DNA of 64,000 nt, from contig BCIK01000015.1 in assembly GCA_039545295.1 (NCBI GenBank), forward strand, positions 248,001-312,000. The letters are read 5' to 3'. The position numbers and the translations under genes were made by a program. Origin of the DNA: Udeniomyces pyricola. Its lineage: Eukaryota; Basidiomycota; Tremellomycetes; Cystofilobasidiales; Mrakiaceae. Below the pieces are notes generated by a model that did no database searches, was not told the DNA's origin, and was given only the letters and a program-made list of their open reading frames with translations. Positions 11,698 through 22,571 of this stretch are shown piece after piece (the stretch's first letter is position 1; each line of letters begins with the position of its first letter).

Positions 11698-13410
11698 TCA
11701 ACCCCACGCGTACGCAGGGGGAGCCTCCTCTCCCTCGGCTTCCGGAAGACCATCCATGCGATGGCCCATCAAGCTAATACCAGCGTCTCGAGCTTGCAGG
11801 CTCGGTCCTCGGCTCAGGAGAGGTGTGTGGCTCGATTCGGTTCCTGTGGGAGTAAAGTAGCTGCTCAGCGGGTTGGACGGCGAAGAGGAGCTTGAGGATG
11901 GAGATCGCGCCACGGGCGAAGAGGTGATGATGGACGAGAGAGAGGTGGTGGCGGTCGCTGGAAGGTGGAGGGGAACAAGAGGGGTGGGAAGGACAGGTAG
12001 GCGGTATGGCGTGATGACGGAGGTGCCCAGAGGCGATTCGATCGAGGTATGGTACGATGAGGACGGGACTGCATTGGCATCCGAGAAGGGAGAAGATGAT
12101 AGGAGGTTCACGCTTGAGTGATTGGGTGTTGTTCGAGTAGAAGGCGAAGTCGATGGCGGCTGTTGTGGGTGACGACTACGAGCGAGAGCGGCCCAGCCGT
12201 CAAGCTTGCGTCCTAGGATATCGTCTGGATGTAGCGAAACCGCATCGGCGTCGGCATCAGCTTCTCCATCCTTTTCGTCCCGCATTCCGCCTCCCCTTAC
12301 AGTTCCCTGTGCGTCCGCATCCGACAAGCGCCATGGCGCGCCAACCTCTCGCGCTTCGGCTTCCTCTCTCTGCTGCCTTCGTTTCTCCGTGACGCTCGTC
12401 GTCCGTCTTTCGAATCCAGCGACTGATCCAGCAATCACCGTTCTAGCGTCTCCGTCTCCAGCTTCTCGGATCTCGTCTGGATCGTTGTCTCCGTCGCCAT
12501 GTTCGGAGGGGAAGAGCGTGAACGCGCCCGAAACCCGCCGGTCCTTGAGTCCACCAGCAAATATAGAGGTGGGTCGAGCGGCAGCCTCCTTCTTGGCGCG
12601 TCGACGACGGCGGATGTAGTACAGCACGGCAGAAGACGCAGTCACAACAAAGAGGACACCAAAGACGACGCTGAGGATGATGGGAAGTTTGCTGGATGTC
12701 AAAGGCGCCATGGGGAAAGAAACAGACGCGATGCATATAGTCAGCCAAAGACTTTCCACTTAGCTGAGCATGCTTGTGACCTCAGGCGAGCACTCACCTG
12801 ACTGCAGGTTGCGGACCTTGGGGGATGGGGTCTGGTTCGGTAGAGTTACCACTACTAGCCAAGCTACTGGTGACGAGGGTAGTGCTGCTGCTGCTGGCCG
12901 CCTCGTAATAGCCTTCGATGGTTGAAAAGTTGTACCAATATCCTCCTCCGGTTGCGATACCCGTCCAAGTCACGGAAGACGCTAGGCTCGCCGGAATCCA
13001 TAGCCCTCCCATGGTTGTGACGGGTATGGAAGCGCCGCCTTCGTATGGGTTCCTGGTTGAGACGCTGGTCGGTGTTGGGGTGTAACTTGAGGTCGTTGGA
13101 GTTGTGTTCAAGGCGTCATAGGCAGTCGAGCGTCGAGAAGAGAGTGGTGTATAGGTCGTTTTGCGGCTCGAACTGAGACGAAGAAGTAGGTTGATGAAGG
13201 AGCGAGAGAAGGAAGGATATGGACATGATGAGTTCGAGCTGAACCTGCCGTTGAACTGACTGAGACAGAAGACAGAAGGAAAAAGGGGGGGGGGGGGAAT
13301 GGATTTTGGGGTCGAAGACCAGAACAAACACTCAAGAGCACTCACGATTGTGAGGTTGAGCTTGGGAGGAGACTAGTGACGAAGCTGACGGGCGTAGCAG
13401 CAACCGACAT
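11698..13410 (-). CDS. Ser/Thr-rich single-pass membrane protein, function unknown
   Basis: Three coding exons: a short first exon from ATG 13408-13410 (MSVAATPVSFVTSLLPSSTS), a second about 13225-12800, and a last from about 12690 to the TAG at 11698. The N-terminal part is Ser/Thr-rich and likely extracellular, with a Trp/Tyr/Gly segment (GGLWIPASLASSVTWTGIA; GGYWYNFSTIEGYYE). One hydrophobic helix follows (KLPIILSVVFGVLFVVTASS), then a basic stop-transfer run (YYIRRRRRAKKEAA) and a long disordered cytoplasmic tail rich in Ser, Pro and Asp. This layout recalls fungal surface sensors (Mid2/Wsc type) or basidiomycete epidermal-growth-factor-like membrane proteins, but I see no named domain. 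The intron between exons 1 and 2 has a 13-base G run on the + strand (13285-13297). Function cannot be assigned. Confidence 0.75.
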
Positions 13411-14602
13411 GACGTTTGACAGCGTGCGAATGGATGGGAGGAAGCGAACGGGTGTGTAAAGAAAGAGGGTTGGACTGTATGGGAGGGGGAATGACTAGAT
13501 GGGGTGGGATGGGTGGTCAAGTCGTTGGCCGGGCGTGAGCCTCGCGCTTGTGCGCTTGTGTCCGGCCAGGTGCAGCAAGGTGCTACGTGCAGGCTCGAGA
13601 GTTGGAAACGCGCGCATCTCCGTTGCGAAGGATATGTCTATATATATATATATATATTATCTTTATTTTTCTTGATGATATATCTGACAACTCAGCATGT
13701 CCGTGGCTATCACGCTTCGACTCAGGTCGACGCTGCCCATATTCTGGCATTGTTATGCATTGAACCATCTTACATAATGAGAATATACTGCTATAGGCTC
13801 CAAACTCGGCGCGATTCAACTCAACCAATCAATCAATCACCAAGACTCCACCGGTCCATCCCTGCATCCCCCTGATGAGGTAGCTCAGGCACCGACCGAC
13901 GCGACGGCTCGCAGCCACCCAAATGACGTCTGTCTACTTTCCCTCCATGTCGTTCGATCGGATTCATCATGAGCGCCCGAATCTAGCCACCTTGACTTGG
14001 TAACATCCAATATCCAGCACCATCGATCCCAGTCCATGCTATTATCACTTAGCAAGAACGTACGACTCGCTGACGAGCTGATGGCTGACCCCAGGTTGAC
14101 CATAACCTTCATGGCTCAGCGCCCAGAGCCCAGCGCCGATGTGACCGAGGGAACGCTGGACCCCTGGCCCGATCAGTCTATCTGACACCCCCTTACTTTG
14201 CCCTGGACCCGCCGGTCCGCCCAGCCTCAACGCGCCACCCTCCGACGGAAGGAGGGAATATTTTCCTTGTTTCTCGCTCCTGTTGGTAACCCTTGTTGAC
14301 ATCAGGTGTTTTCACAATCCTTGCCCCCCTGAGGTCCCCGACGCGAGAGCATAAAGAGAGCCGCTTGTCGTCTGCTTTTCCTTCTTCCTTCATCCACCGT
14401 CTCCACTTTCCTCTTCGTTCCCAGCTTCCCTTCTTACGAGCCAGCCTCGCCAACCTACTCTAGTCACTCTCTTTACTCGCTTTCGCTCTTCGCTACTTTT
14501 TGCTCTTTGCACTCACCGCTCTTGACAACCAAGCCCTCGCACCTCGCAACCACACACACAACCACAAATACACAACCACAAACCAACTCCTTTTCTCCAA
14601 CC
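13411..14602. promoter_or_regulatory. Divergent intergenic region with CT-rich leader before the secreted-protein gene
   Basis: Promoters of the membrane-protein gene (-) and the secreted-protein gene (+) must both lie here. A (TA)n microsatellite is at 13639-13656. From about 14375 to 14602 the + strand is a pyrimidine-rich, A-punctuated leader ending in a CACAACC-type repeat just before the ATG, typical of 5' UTRs of strongly expressed fungal genes. No certain TATA box; a weak one (cataaag) is near 14351. Confidence 0.5.
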
Positions 14603-16524
14603 ATGCTCACTCTTCTCTCTGCCCTTACCCTCGGCCTTGCCATCATGCCTTCTCCCTCGCTCGCGGCGCCCGTGCCGGTGACGATGGCGAGTGCCGGTGC
14701 GCTTCTCGGCGAACGCTCGGGCGATATCCTTAGCGGCCTGGACGTGCTCGACAACGTGAGTGACGTTTCATATCATGAAGAGTGGCAAAGCCTCTTTTGG
14801 ATAGCAAACACTCTTGCTATGATTGGACTCGCACTCGTGCTACAAGGGATTTGCTCGCCAGGCGTCGCCGAGGTCGAATGGTTCGAAAGGTCACTGACTC
14901 CTCACTTTATCTCTTCATTGACACCCCTCTCCCCACATCCTACCTCTCAATCCGGCTTGTTCCTTCACTCATCACCAGCTCGGCTCCAAGAACAAAGGCG
15001 GTCTCCTCGGCGGCCTCCTTCACCACAAGCGATCGGGCGACGTCCTCTCGGGGCTCGACGCGGCCAACAACGTAAGGGTCGATTCGTCTACTGCGGTGAT
15101 TTCTTTCGGTTTCGTTAGATACTCGGAAACCCTGCTGATATCATCATGCCAATCTCGGATTCCCTGGTATATCTTCTTTGCAACTTTCCCTTCTTTTTTG
15201 TTCCATTTGGCGTTTCGTCTCTTCAGGTTCTCAAGGGCAACGACAACAACGCCGATGACCACTATTACCACGGCATCCTCTCGTCCGTGGTCCGCAAAGG
15301 TCTCCTCGACACGGCCGGCTCGTCCTCTGGTGCAGGCTTGCTGGGCGTTGGCAACTTGCTTGGCGTAGCTGGACAGGGCTCATCTAGCGGTGCTGTAAGT
15401 TCCCTATAGGTCCAATCAGGGTACAGATCTAAGTGGTTGAGGGAGGGAAAGCGTGCGATGACTCCGTCATCCCGACAATGTCGACGTTGGTGTCAATACC
15501 TTGATCCGACTGTCAGCTAATCATGAAATTTCTTACTGCCTCTTTTGTTTCGGACATTGTTCCTTCCTCTCCTCTGTCTTGGCTGTTCCATCTTTTTCCT
15601 CATCGCTGCAGCTCTCCCTCCTTGACGGACACTCCTCCTCTTACGGAACTCACGGTTACGGCTACAACTCTTACCCGACCACCTCCCACGGTGGCCTCAC
15701 CAAGATCCTCAAGCGCGAGCCCGAGCCTTCTCTCGGCGGTGGTCTCCTCTCTGCCGCGGGCTCCGGTTCGTCGTCCGGTAGCGGCTTGCTCGCCCTCGGT
15801 AACACGGGCTTGCTCGGATTGACGGGTTCGTCGTCCGGCTCGGGTGTGTTGAGCATCGGTGGCAAGAACGGTTTGCTCGGAACAGGCTTGTTGGCAGGCA
15901 AGGATGGACGATACACCTGGTCGGCTCCTAACGGATGGTCTCGGTTAGTTTCGTTTTTTTTTTCTTCTTTCAAGTAGTCTCATGATCCGGTGGCTGGATG
16001 AATGACGATCAATGCTCATCAACTCCCTCTCTCTCCCCTCCCGTGTTTTGCTCCTTCACAGACCGACCTGGTACGAGTTCGGTTACTGGCACCCCGACAC
16101 TGGATGCTGGACTTACGACCAGCCATCGGTTCTTGCTTACCTCGGTCTCCAGGGCTACGTGACCGTAAGTCGTCTTATGAAATGAACCATCCGTTTCAAG
16201 GACTATTTGTCTAGCGCCAGATACCAGCTTGCCATGTTTTTTTTTTTTGGGCATACAAGCTGACTCGTCTGTTTGTTCTGCCTATCTGGTCTGGGTTATC
16301 TCTCGTTCCTTTCTCTTTGATTGTCGTTCGCTAAGGTTCAATCGACCCCGACCTACCCTCTCTTCCCGAGCTCGCTCGTCCACACCTCGCGAGCGGCCGA
16401 CTTGAGCCGAGCGGGCAAGTACGGTTACTTTGGTCAGGACGGCCTCTTTGTGGAGCTCGCCGTCGAGGTCAACGCCCTCCTCGGCTCGTGCGGTTACTAC
16501 AACCCCAAGTGGACGGGTTACTAG
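14603..16524 (+). CDS. Secreted repeat-containing Gly/Ser/Leu-rich protein with dibasic sites
   Basis: Not a family I recognise. Start chosen at 14603 because it opens directly into a signal peptide (MLTLLSALTLGLAIMPSPSL, then AAPVPV); an in-frame upstream ATG at 14507 would bury it. The coding parts splice cleanly, mostly in phase 0. Exon 1 ends in GERSGDILSGLDVLDN and exon 2 ends in HHKRSGDVLSGLDAANN, an internal duplication. Exon 3 has VVRKGLLD. Exons 3-4 carry repeats of the form SSSG-[AS]-G-[LV]-L-x-[VLI]-G with GLLG, plus ILKREPEP. The C-terminal exons form a distinct aromatic-rich, Gly-rich module (PTWYEFGYWHPDTGCWTYDQ to YNPKWTGY) with two Cys that could pair. KR and RK sites suggest Kex2-type processing. 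It could be a cell-surface structural protein or a processed secreted peptide precursor; both are inference. Stop TAG 16522-16524. Confidence 0.8.
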
Positions 16525-17104
16525 AAGAAAGGACGAAGAAAAGAAGACTCGTAATACAGGGTCCTTCTGCTTTCTTTCCGCCTTTTCCCTTTCCTTCTCA
16601 TCAGTCTTCGCTTTCTTCCTTTCGGGTCTATAAGCTGTAATCACGTTACTTTTTGTTGTTTGTTGACCTTTCTCCCCTTCCTCGCTCGTTCCACGGTCCA
16701 CTAATCCCCCCCCCCCCCCCCTCCCCCTTGCCTTTCTCCTTTGTTGTGCTGTCTCTGTCTTTGTCTGTCGTGTGTCGTGTGTCCCTCTCTTTGGCCCGGT
16801 GCCTGTTCATCCCTGTCCTGTCTTTTGCCTTTCTTTTTGGCCAAAGAACAAAAGCTGCAAGCCGCTCAGACGTCACTAGTCGCTTTTCTTTTTTTGTCTT
16901 CCTTCTCTTTCGTCTTCCTGGTACTTTCTCCTTTTTTTGTTCGCTTTTTTCTTCTTCTGCCTTGTTTTTTTGTTGTTGTTGTTGTCTCCTTCGTGTCTTG
17001 CATTTCTATACTCTCTCCTCGGTACCTTATATGCGATACCTTCTTCCCACTTCAATCAAAGAATTTCCACACGCTTGAAAAACGATTGGATCTTCATTGA
17101 GCAA

Positions 17105-17128
17105 ATATATATATATATATATATATAT
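17105..17128. repeat. (AT)n dinucleotide microsatellite
   Basis: An uninterrupted AT repeat of about 24 bases in the convergent 3' region between the secreted-protein and catalase genes. Confidence 0.9.
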
Positions 17129-17148
17129 GCACATCACTGGAACTAGTG

Positions 17149-17276
17149 AACTGGCGGAAATCGCTGTGAGACCGGCTTAATTTTTTTCTTCCGCCCGTGG
17201 CGCATTGCCCGCCTGCAGTTGCGAGGACAGCTTTCCGCCAGTTGCGAGAGGAGAGGAGTACACTTTTCCGCCAGTT
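17149..17276. repeat. Inverted/direct repeat of a 12-base motif (tttccgccagtt)
   Basis: The motif tttccgccagtt occurs at 17232-17243 and 17265-17276, and its exact reverse complement occurs at 17149-17160. A partial copy (ttccgcc) lies near 17188, and agttgcgag is repeated at about 17217 and 17241. The region could fold into a stem-loop or bind a protein in the 3' regions of two convergent genes. Confidence 0.7.
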
Positions 17277-17705
17277 TCTCAACAGACCGGGCAAACAAGG
17301 CAAGAGACGATGTGTCGGTCAACGATCGTCCCTGGTCAATGGTTCTCCACACAATTTCGCATCACTCCACTTCCCTACATACATACATATATGTATATAT
17401 ATCCCGGTTGCTCATTGCGCTCGATCATCCCTAACAAGTCTCGACCTGAACAATCGATCTTGCGCCCTTTGTTCGCATTGGTTATCGAAGAAAAATATAG
17501 TTAGTTTTTTTCTTCTTCTTCTTTTCGACGATAAAAAGGAGAAACAAGTCAAAACAATCATGCATCGATACAGATTCAAGAAAGCAAGGCAAGGGAACAA
17601 AGGTACATCATAGGGCTGACACAGGTAAAGGAAGAAGGGAGCGAGAAGACACCATATAAGGAGAAAAAAAAATCAACCCAAGAAAAAGAAGAAAAGGGGG
17701 GAGGG

Positions 17706-17779
17706 NNNNNNNNNNNNNNNNNNNNNNNNNNNNNNNNNNNNNNNNNNNNNNNNNNNNNNNNNNNNNNNNNNNNNNNNNN
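17706..17779. other. Assembly gap (74 N) flanked by G homopolymers
   Basis: The run of N is preceded by ggggggaggg and followed by ten G. The gap most likely stands for an unresolved G/C homopolymer in the catalase 3' region. It ends about 95 bases before the catalase stop codon, so no coding sequence is lost. Confidence 0.95.
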
Positions 17780-17874
17780 GGGGGGGGGGAGGAAGGAAGG
17801 ACCAAAAGAGAAAACGAGGAGGCAGCTAAGCGGAAGCACCCAGCTAGCGCGCGGTGAATCGTCGTCGTTTCTCT

Positions 17875-20800
17875 TTAAGCGGCGACACCCGAGACGTCTC
17901 GATCCCAAACCCTGTGAGCGGCGAGGGTGCTAATGAACTTCTCGTTGAAATCGACGGCAGGGAGATCCTTGCTGAACACGACACCCTTGACGATGGGCGC
18001 GGCCTCGGTCGAGCTCGTGACGGTGGTAGCGTCGATCTCCTCGGGTAGAACCGACTTGAGGAACCAGTCGACGGCTTGGCCGTGCACACCAATCGCCTTC
18101 TGGTGCATGTAAGCCTCTCGGACCGCATGAACGACTCGACCAACTTTGAGCTTGGACTCGTAGCCGGCTCCACCGCCAAAGACGATGACGGCATCAAACA
18201 TAGTCGATCGGCAGGTCTACATATTGAAAGAGGAAGAAGAGGTAGACGAACAATGAAACAGTTCATCAGGATACGAATCAACGGCAACGCGATGAGGGAC
18301 AACAAAGAAGGGAGAGGGAGAAAGCAAGCGAAAGAGTGATTGATGACGTACCTCGAAAGTGAAGTCTCCCTTGTGGAGCTGTCCATCGGATCCCTTGACC
18401 TTCTGCTTCTCTCCGACGGCGAGCGGGATGGCGCCAGCGGCGGTGAGAGCCGTCTTGACGGCGAGGAAGGCAGAGGCATCGAAGCCATCCGAGACAAACA
18501 TACCAACCTTTCGGGTGGCAGCGGAGAAGACTGGCGCAAGGCAAGGGAAGAGAAACCAAGACCAAGGGAGAATTAGCTAATGCATCGAGTAATGACACCC
18601 AACACGAAGGACTCGGCTGTCACTAGAGAAAGAGGCTCTCGCAAACTTACCCTGCTTCTTGCCCGAGACCATAGAAAGGAACGACGAGGTCTTGCCGTGG
18701 TAGTTGTCGAGCGCGGCCGGGCACTCAAGCGAGAGCTCCTCAGCGACAGCCAAGGCGAGACCGTGGTCAACTCGGTTGAAGGCTTCAATCATGATCTGCT
18801 GGATCGACTCTTCTTGGACCTTGCCGAGTTCGAACTGGGCAGCCGCTTGAATGTGCTTCTTCTCGATAGGAGTCATCGAGTTGTAGAAAAGCTGAGCTTG
18901 CTTGATGTGCTCAGAGAACTTAGGTCCACGCTCGCGGGTCTTGACACCCGAGACGGCAGTCGGGTAGGTGTCGGCGCCTCCCTGCGAAGGCGGGACCGGG
19001 TGCGGGGCGTTGTATCGGTTAGGGAAGTAGTTGACCGTACCCTTGTGGATCTTGTGCGAGCCCTGACCATCGCGCTGGTTGTTCATGACGGGACAACCGA
19101 TGGGCTTGTTGATGGGGATGTCGGCAAAGTTGATACCAATTCGGGAGATTTGAGTGTCAAAGTACGAGAAGCTGGATAAGCCAGGGCAGAAGGAGAAAAA
19201 GGAGAAGAAGAGAAAGCATGAGGGTATCAGTTTCGGGTCGCCTTCAATCATCAGGATGATGGTCATATCCAACTCACTTTCGTCCCTGAAGCAAAGGATC
19301 GTTGGAGTGCTCAATACCGGGAACGATGTGCGAGGTGCAGAACGCGACCTGCTCGGTCTCGGCGAAGTAATCGTCAACGTTTCGGTCAAGGGTCATCGTA
19401 CCGACAAACTTGACGGGGAATTCTAGAAATGACAAATCAAGGCAAGAGACCAATGATCAGCACAGAACCTCATCAGACGGACATTCAATGGACGGTAGAC
19501 CAGTCGAAGCGAGGGAAAGACTCACGCTCCTCGGGCCAGATCTTGGTGGCATCAAGCGGGTCAAAGTCGAGGGCGTCGACCTGGTGCTCCTCCATCGTCT
19601 GAACTCCAAGCTCCCACTCGGGGTACGATCCGGACTCAATGGCCTCATAGAGATCTCGTCGGTGGAAGTCAGGGTCCTAGAGTGATATCGAAAGAGCACA
19701 AAAAAGGGCAGTCAGCGACGTGCATTCCAGCCTGGAAATGAGTGACAAGGCCAAAAGGAACGTTGATTCGCACCTGTCCGGCAATCTTGAGGGCCTCGTC
19801 CCAAACGAGACCGTGAACTCCGAGCTTCGGCTCCCAGTGGAACTTGACGAACGTCGGCTTGTTGTCGGCGTTGATGAAGATGTAGGTGTTGACACCGAAA
19901 CCCTGCATCATTCGCAAGGAACGCGGGATAGTTCGATCCGAAAGCTGCCACATCTGCATGTGCTGAGACTCGGGCGAGAGTCCAATCCAGTCCCACGCGT
20001 TGTCGTGAGCAGTCTGATTGAGAAGTTACGTGTCAAGGGAAAGGAGAAGAGAAGAGGCAAGGGCAAGAAGGGATAAAAGAAGGGAAATACACATGTAAGC
20101 AAGTCGGAAAAATGGCAGGATGTGGAGGATATCATGATGACATTAATCGAACCTGAGCCTGAGGAATCTCATTGTGGGGTTCGGGCTTGAGGGCATGAAT
20201 GAGATCGGGGAAAGAGATCGAGTCTACAGAAGAAACCAACAAAGGGGAGGTGATCAGTCTCATGCACAGGTCAGCATATTGAGTAAGAGGAAACTTGAAC
20301 ACACCCTGAATGAAGAAAACTGGGAACGAAAGAGGAGAAAAAGACAAGGGAGAGCAGGGTATCAGTTTCATCATCTCCAGATCAGCACGTTGAGCACCAG
20401 AAAGCTTAAACAAACCTGGGATGTTGTTTCCGACGATATCTGTAGTGGAGAAAGACAAAGAGACCAGAATGAGTATAGAACTTCCTGTCGCAAGGGAGGG
20501 GAAGAAAGTACGCAAGACAGGACAAACCCCAGTTGCCCTCATCGGTGTAGAACCTAGTCGCGAAACCACGGACATCTCGAACCGAATCGGCCGATCCTCG
20601 CGAGCCGCTGACGGTAGAGAATCGGACGAACATAGGACTAGAGATAGGATGAAGTGAAGATGGAATAAGAATTCGGAACCTGTGCTCAATCGGTCATGGA
20701 CGTCGTCACCGGGCAGCAATAACTACTCACGTAGTGCGGGAAGTATCATTCAGGATAGGAGCCTTGGTGAACTCGGGGATCGGAGTGTGCAGCTACGAGG

Positions 20801-21762
20801 AGTAAGATACAAACGAAAAGACGGTGAGCACAAGATGTTCGCGACAGGGAAGGAACCGCTGATAGAAACGGGGGAATGGAGAAGCGGCCTACCTTGAAGT
20901 GACCGTGAGCGGCAACGCCTCGAGCGTGAACGACTCGCTCAGGGATCCTCTCGTGATCAAAGGAAGAGACTGAGGAAGCATGGACAGACGAGAAAAGGTG
21001 AGGAATAATCAGGGAAGGAACCAAGGTCCGGTCAGATCGGCTTCCACCATGCAAGTCGCCACCGCCACCGAGGCCTCGGAGCTTTTAGCAAAAGGTGGAG
21101 GTGGCGTGGCGTCTTCCATTCTGGATTTTGCGCGTCATTGTTGACTTGACTCACCCTTCTCCCTGAAGTGGGCATCCTCGAGGAGCGTAGGACCTCGGTT
21201 ACCAGCCTTGAGAGACGATTGAGTGTTCTACACAAAGGGACGGAGAGAGAGAAAAAACGGAAGTCACGTAAGAAGGAAATCAAACAACAATGGACGGCCT
21301 GCGATCTCGACGTGTTCTGCCATCTCGACGTGTTTCACGATGCGACATCGCCTCTACCCGATGATACAAAGCAAGATAGTAGCAGTGATATGCGGTACAC
21401 TTACAGATTGCTTAACACCCCAGTACGAGGTCAAGGCGTCGTTCGAGGTGGCCTCGATAGTGTAATGATCGAGCTGACGCTTCTTGGGGTTAGTAGCGGA
21501 TTCCTTGATGTCCTTGGCTAAGAAGATCGACGATCGAGAGAGCGAAGGCGATGTCAATATACGAGGATGTCTAAAAGGATGCATGTGTGACAAGCGATGG
21601 TGACGACCAGGAAGGGGGACGTACCAGTCTCGGCGACGCCCATGACAGCGTCCTTCTGGGAGAAAGAGGGAAGAAGGGACAGTGATGAGCCAGAGACAGA
21701 AAGACACAACGGTAGACACAAGGAGGGGGGGGAGGGGGGAGAGAACATACAATGGCCTCCAT
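17875..21762 (-). CDS. Large-subunit (HPII/KatE-type) catalase with C-terminal GATase-like domain
   Basis: Heme catalase that disproportionates hydrogen peroxide, assembled from more than a dozen short exons. ATG is 21760-21762: the first exon codes only MEAI, the second [10 protein letters not shown]. The order is [56 protein letters not shown] (catalytic His), [19 protein letters not shown] and [15 protein letters not shown]. Then come DIVGNNIP, a 15-nt microexon (20305-20319, VFFIQ), [20 protein letters not shown] and later [18 protein letters not shown]. The heme-ligand Tyr is in [11 protein letters not shown] (about 19150). The last exons form a Rossmann-like type-1 glutamine-amidotransferase-like domain ([39 protein letters not shown]), characteristic of large-subunit catalases. 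Stop TAA 17875-17877. No signal peptide and no clear peroxisomal SKL-type end (it ends VSGVAA), so probably cytosolic or spore-type. All key residues are present. Confidence 0.93.
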
Positions 21763-22571
21763 GATGTAAGTGTTGGTGAGTGTGTAAGTGGGTGGGTAGT
21801 GGTGGTGGTGGTGGTGGTGAATGAGAAGGGGGGGAAATCCAGAGGCGTTGGTTGGTGGAGGGGAAAAGAGCGACATTGGGGCAGCATCGGCAAGCCGCGG
21901 AAGACGACGTCACGTGTTGATTTCAAATCAAACAACGACCTGTTTCCCCGTCCGGAAATATCTTCCGTTCGATGCGCTCTTTTCCTTTCTATATGATGAT
22001 GAATCACTTAACCACTTGCACGTGTATACTACTTGCGACCTGTACGTTTCTCAATGATCGAACCAAGACTCGCATTCCACACTCTTACGGACGCATGCGT
22101 GCGTGTGTCCGATCGTCATCTCAACATTACAACCATGACTGCTGTGCATGTCGATTAGCGACGCCCGGTCCGGTCATCGACGTGTTAGCGTCAACGTCAT
22201 CGCGTCATTCCGTCATCTTGACAATCATCTAATCGCCAACGCGCTAACAACCAGCGTCGCCCATGGGCGACAACTCTATGGTTGATCGATCATCACTCAA
22301 CAGGGACATCACCTCGCGCTCTCAAAGCCAATCAACGTTAAAGCAGACGGACTCGCCATGCAATTGATATCCAAAGCATCTCTAATAATCAAGAAAGATG
22401 AGTAAGAATCATGATAATCGTGTACGAGATCAAGGGACCGTCAAGAAGGAAAATTATAATCGCTATAGTAAGAAAACTCCAGGAAAGAAGACTCGTTTAG
22501 AGATGGATGAATTCCAAGGGAATGCGACAAAGGGGATGAATATTTTATGAAACTATGAATGTAGATCGGAA
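21763..22571. promoter_or_regulatory. Catalase upstream region and 3' region of the His-rich gene
   Basis: Both flanking genes are on the minus strand. Next to the catalase ATG there is a GGT repeat (21799-21819). Further upstream lies ordinary intergenic sequence with many short TGACG/CGTCA-like half-sites, for example around 22180-22210. I could not name a specific factor site. Confidence 0.4.

Larger units (their letters stand above)
16525..17874. other. Convergent 3' intergenic region with TA repeat, inverted repeats and an assembly gap
   Basis: This lies between the stops of the secreted-protein gene (+) and the catalase gene (-). It contains a 15-base C run (16707-16721), T/C-rich 3' sequence, a (TA)n repeat at 17105-17128, a 12-base inverted repeat family at 17149-17276 and the N gap at 17706-17779. 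I see no convincing coding frame. Confidence 0.6.

Noticed and set aside
14507..14602. Upstream in-frame ATG for the secreted protein
   Set aside because: It would add about 32 Thr/His/Gln-rich residues in front of a good signal peptide; the leader looks like CT/CA-rich 5' UTR.
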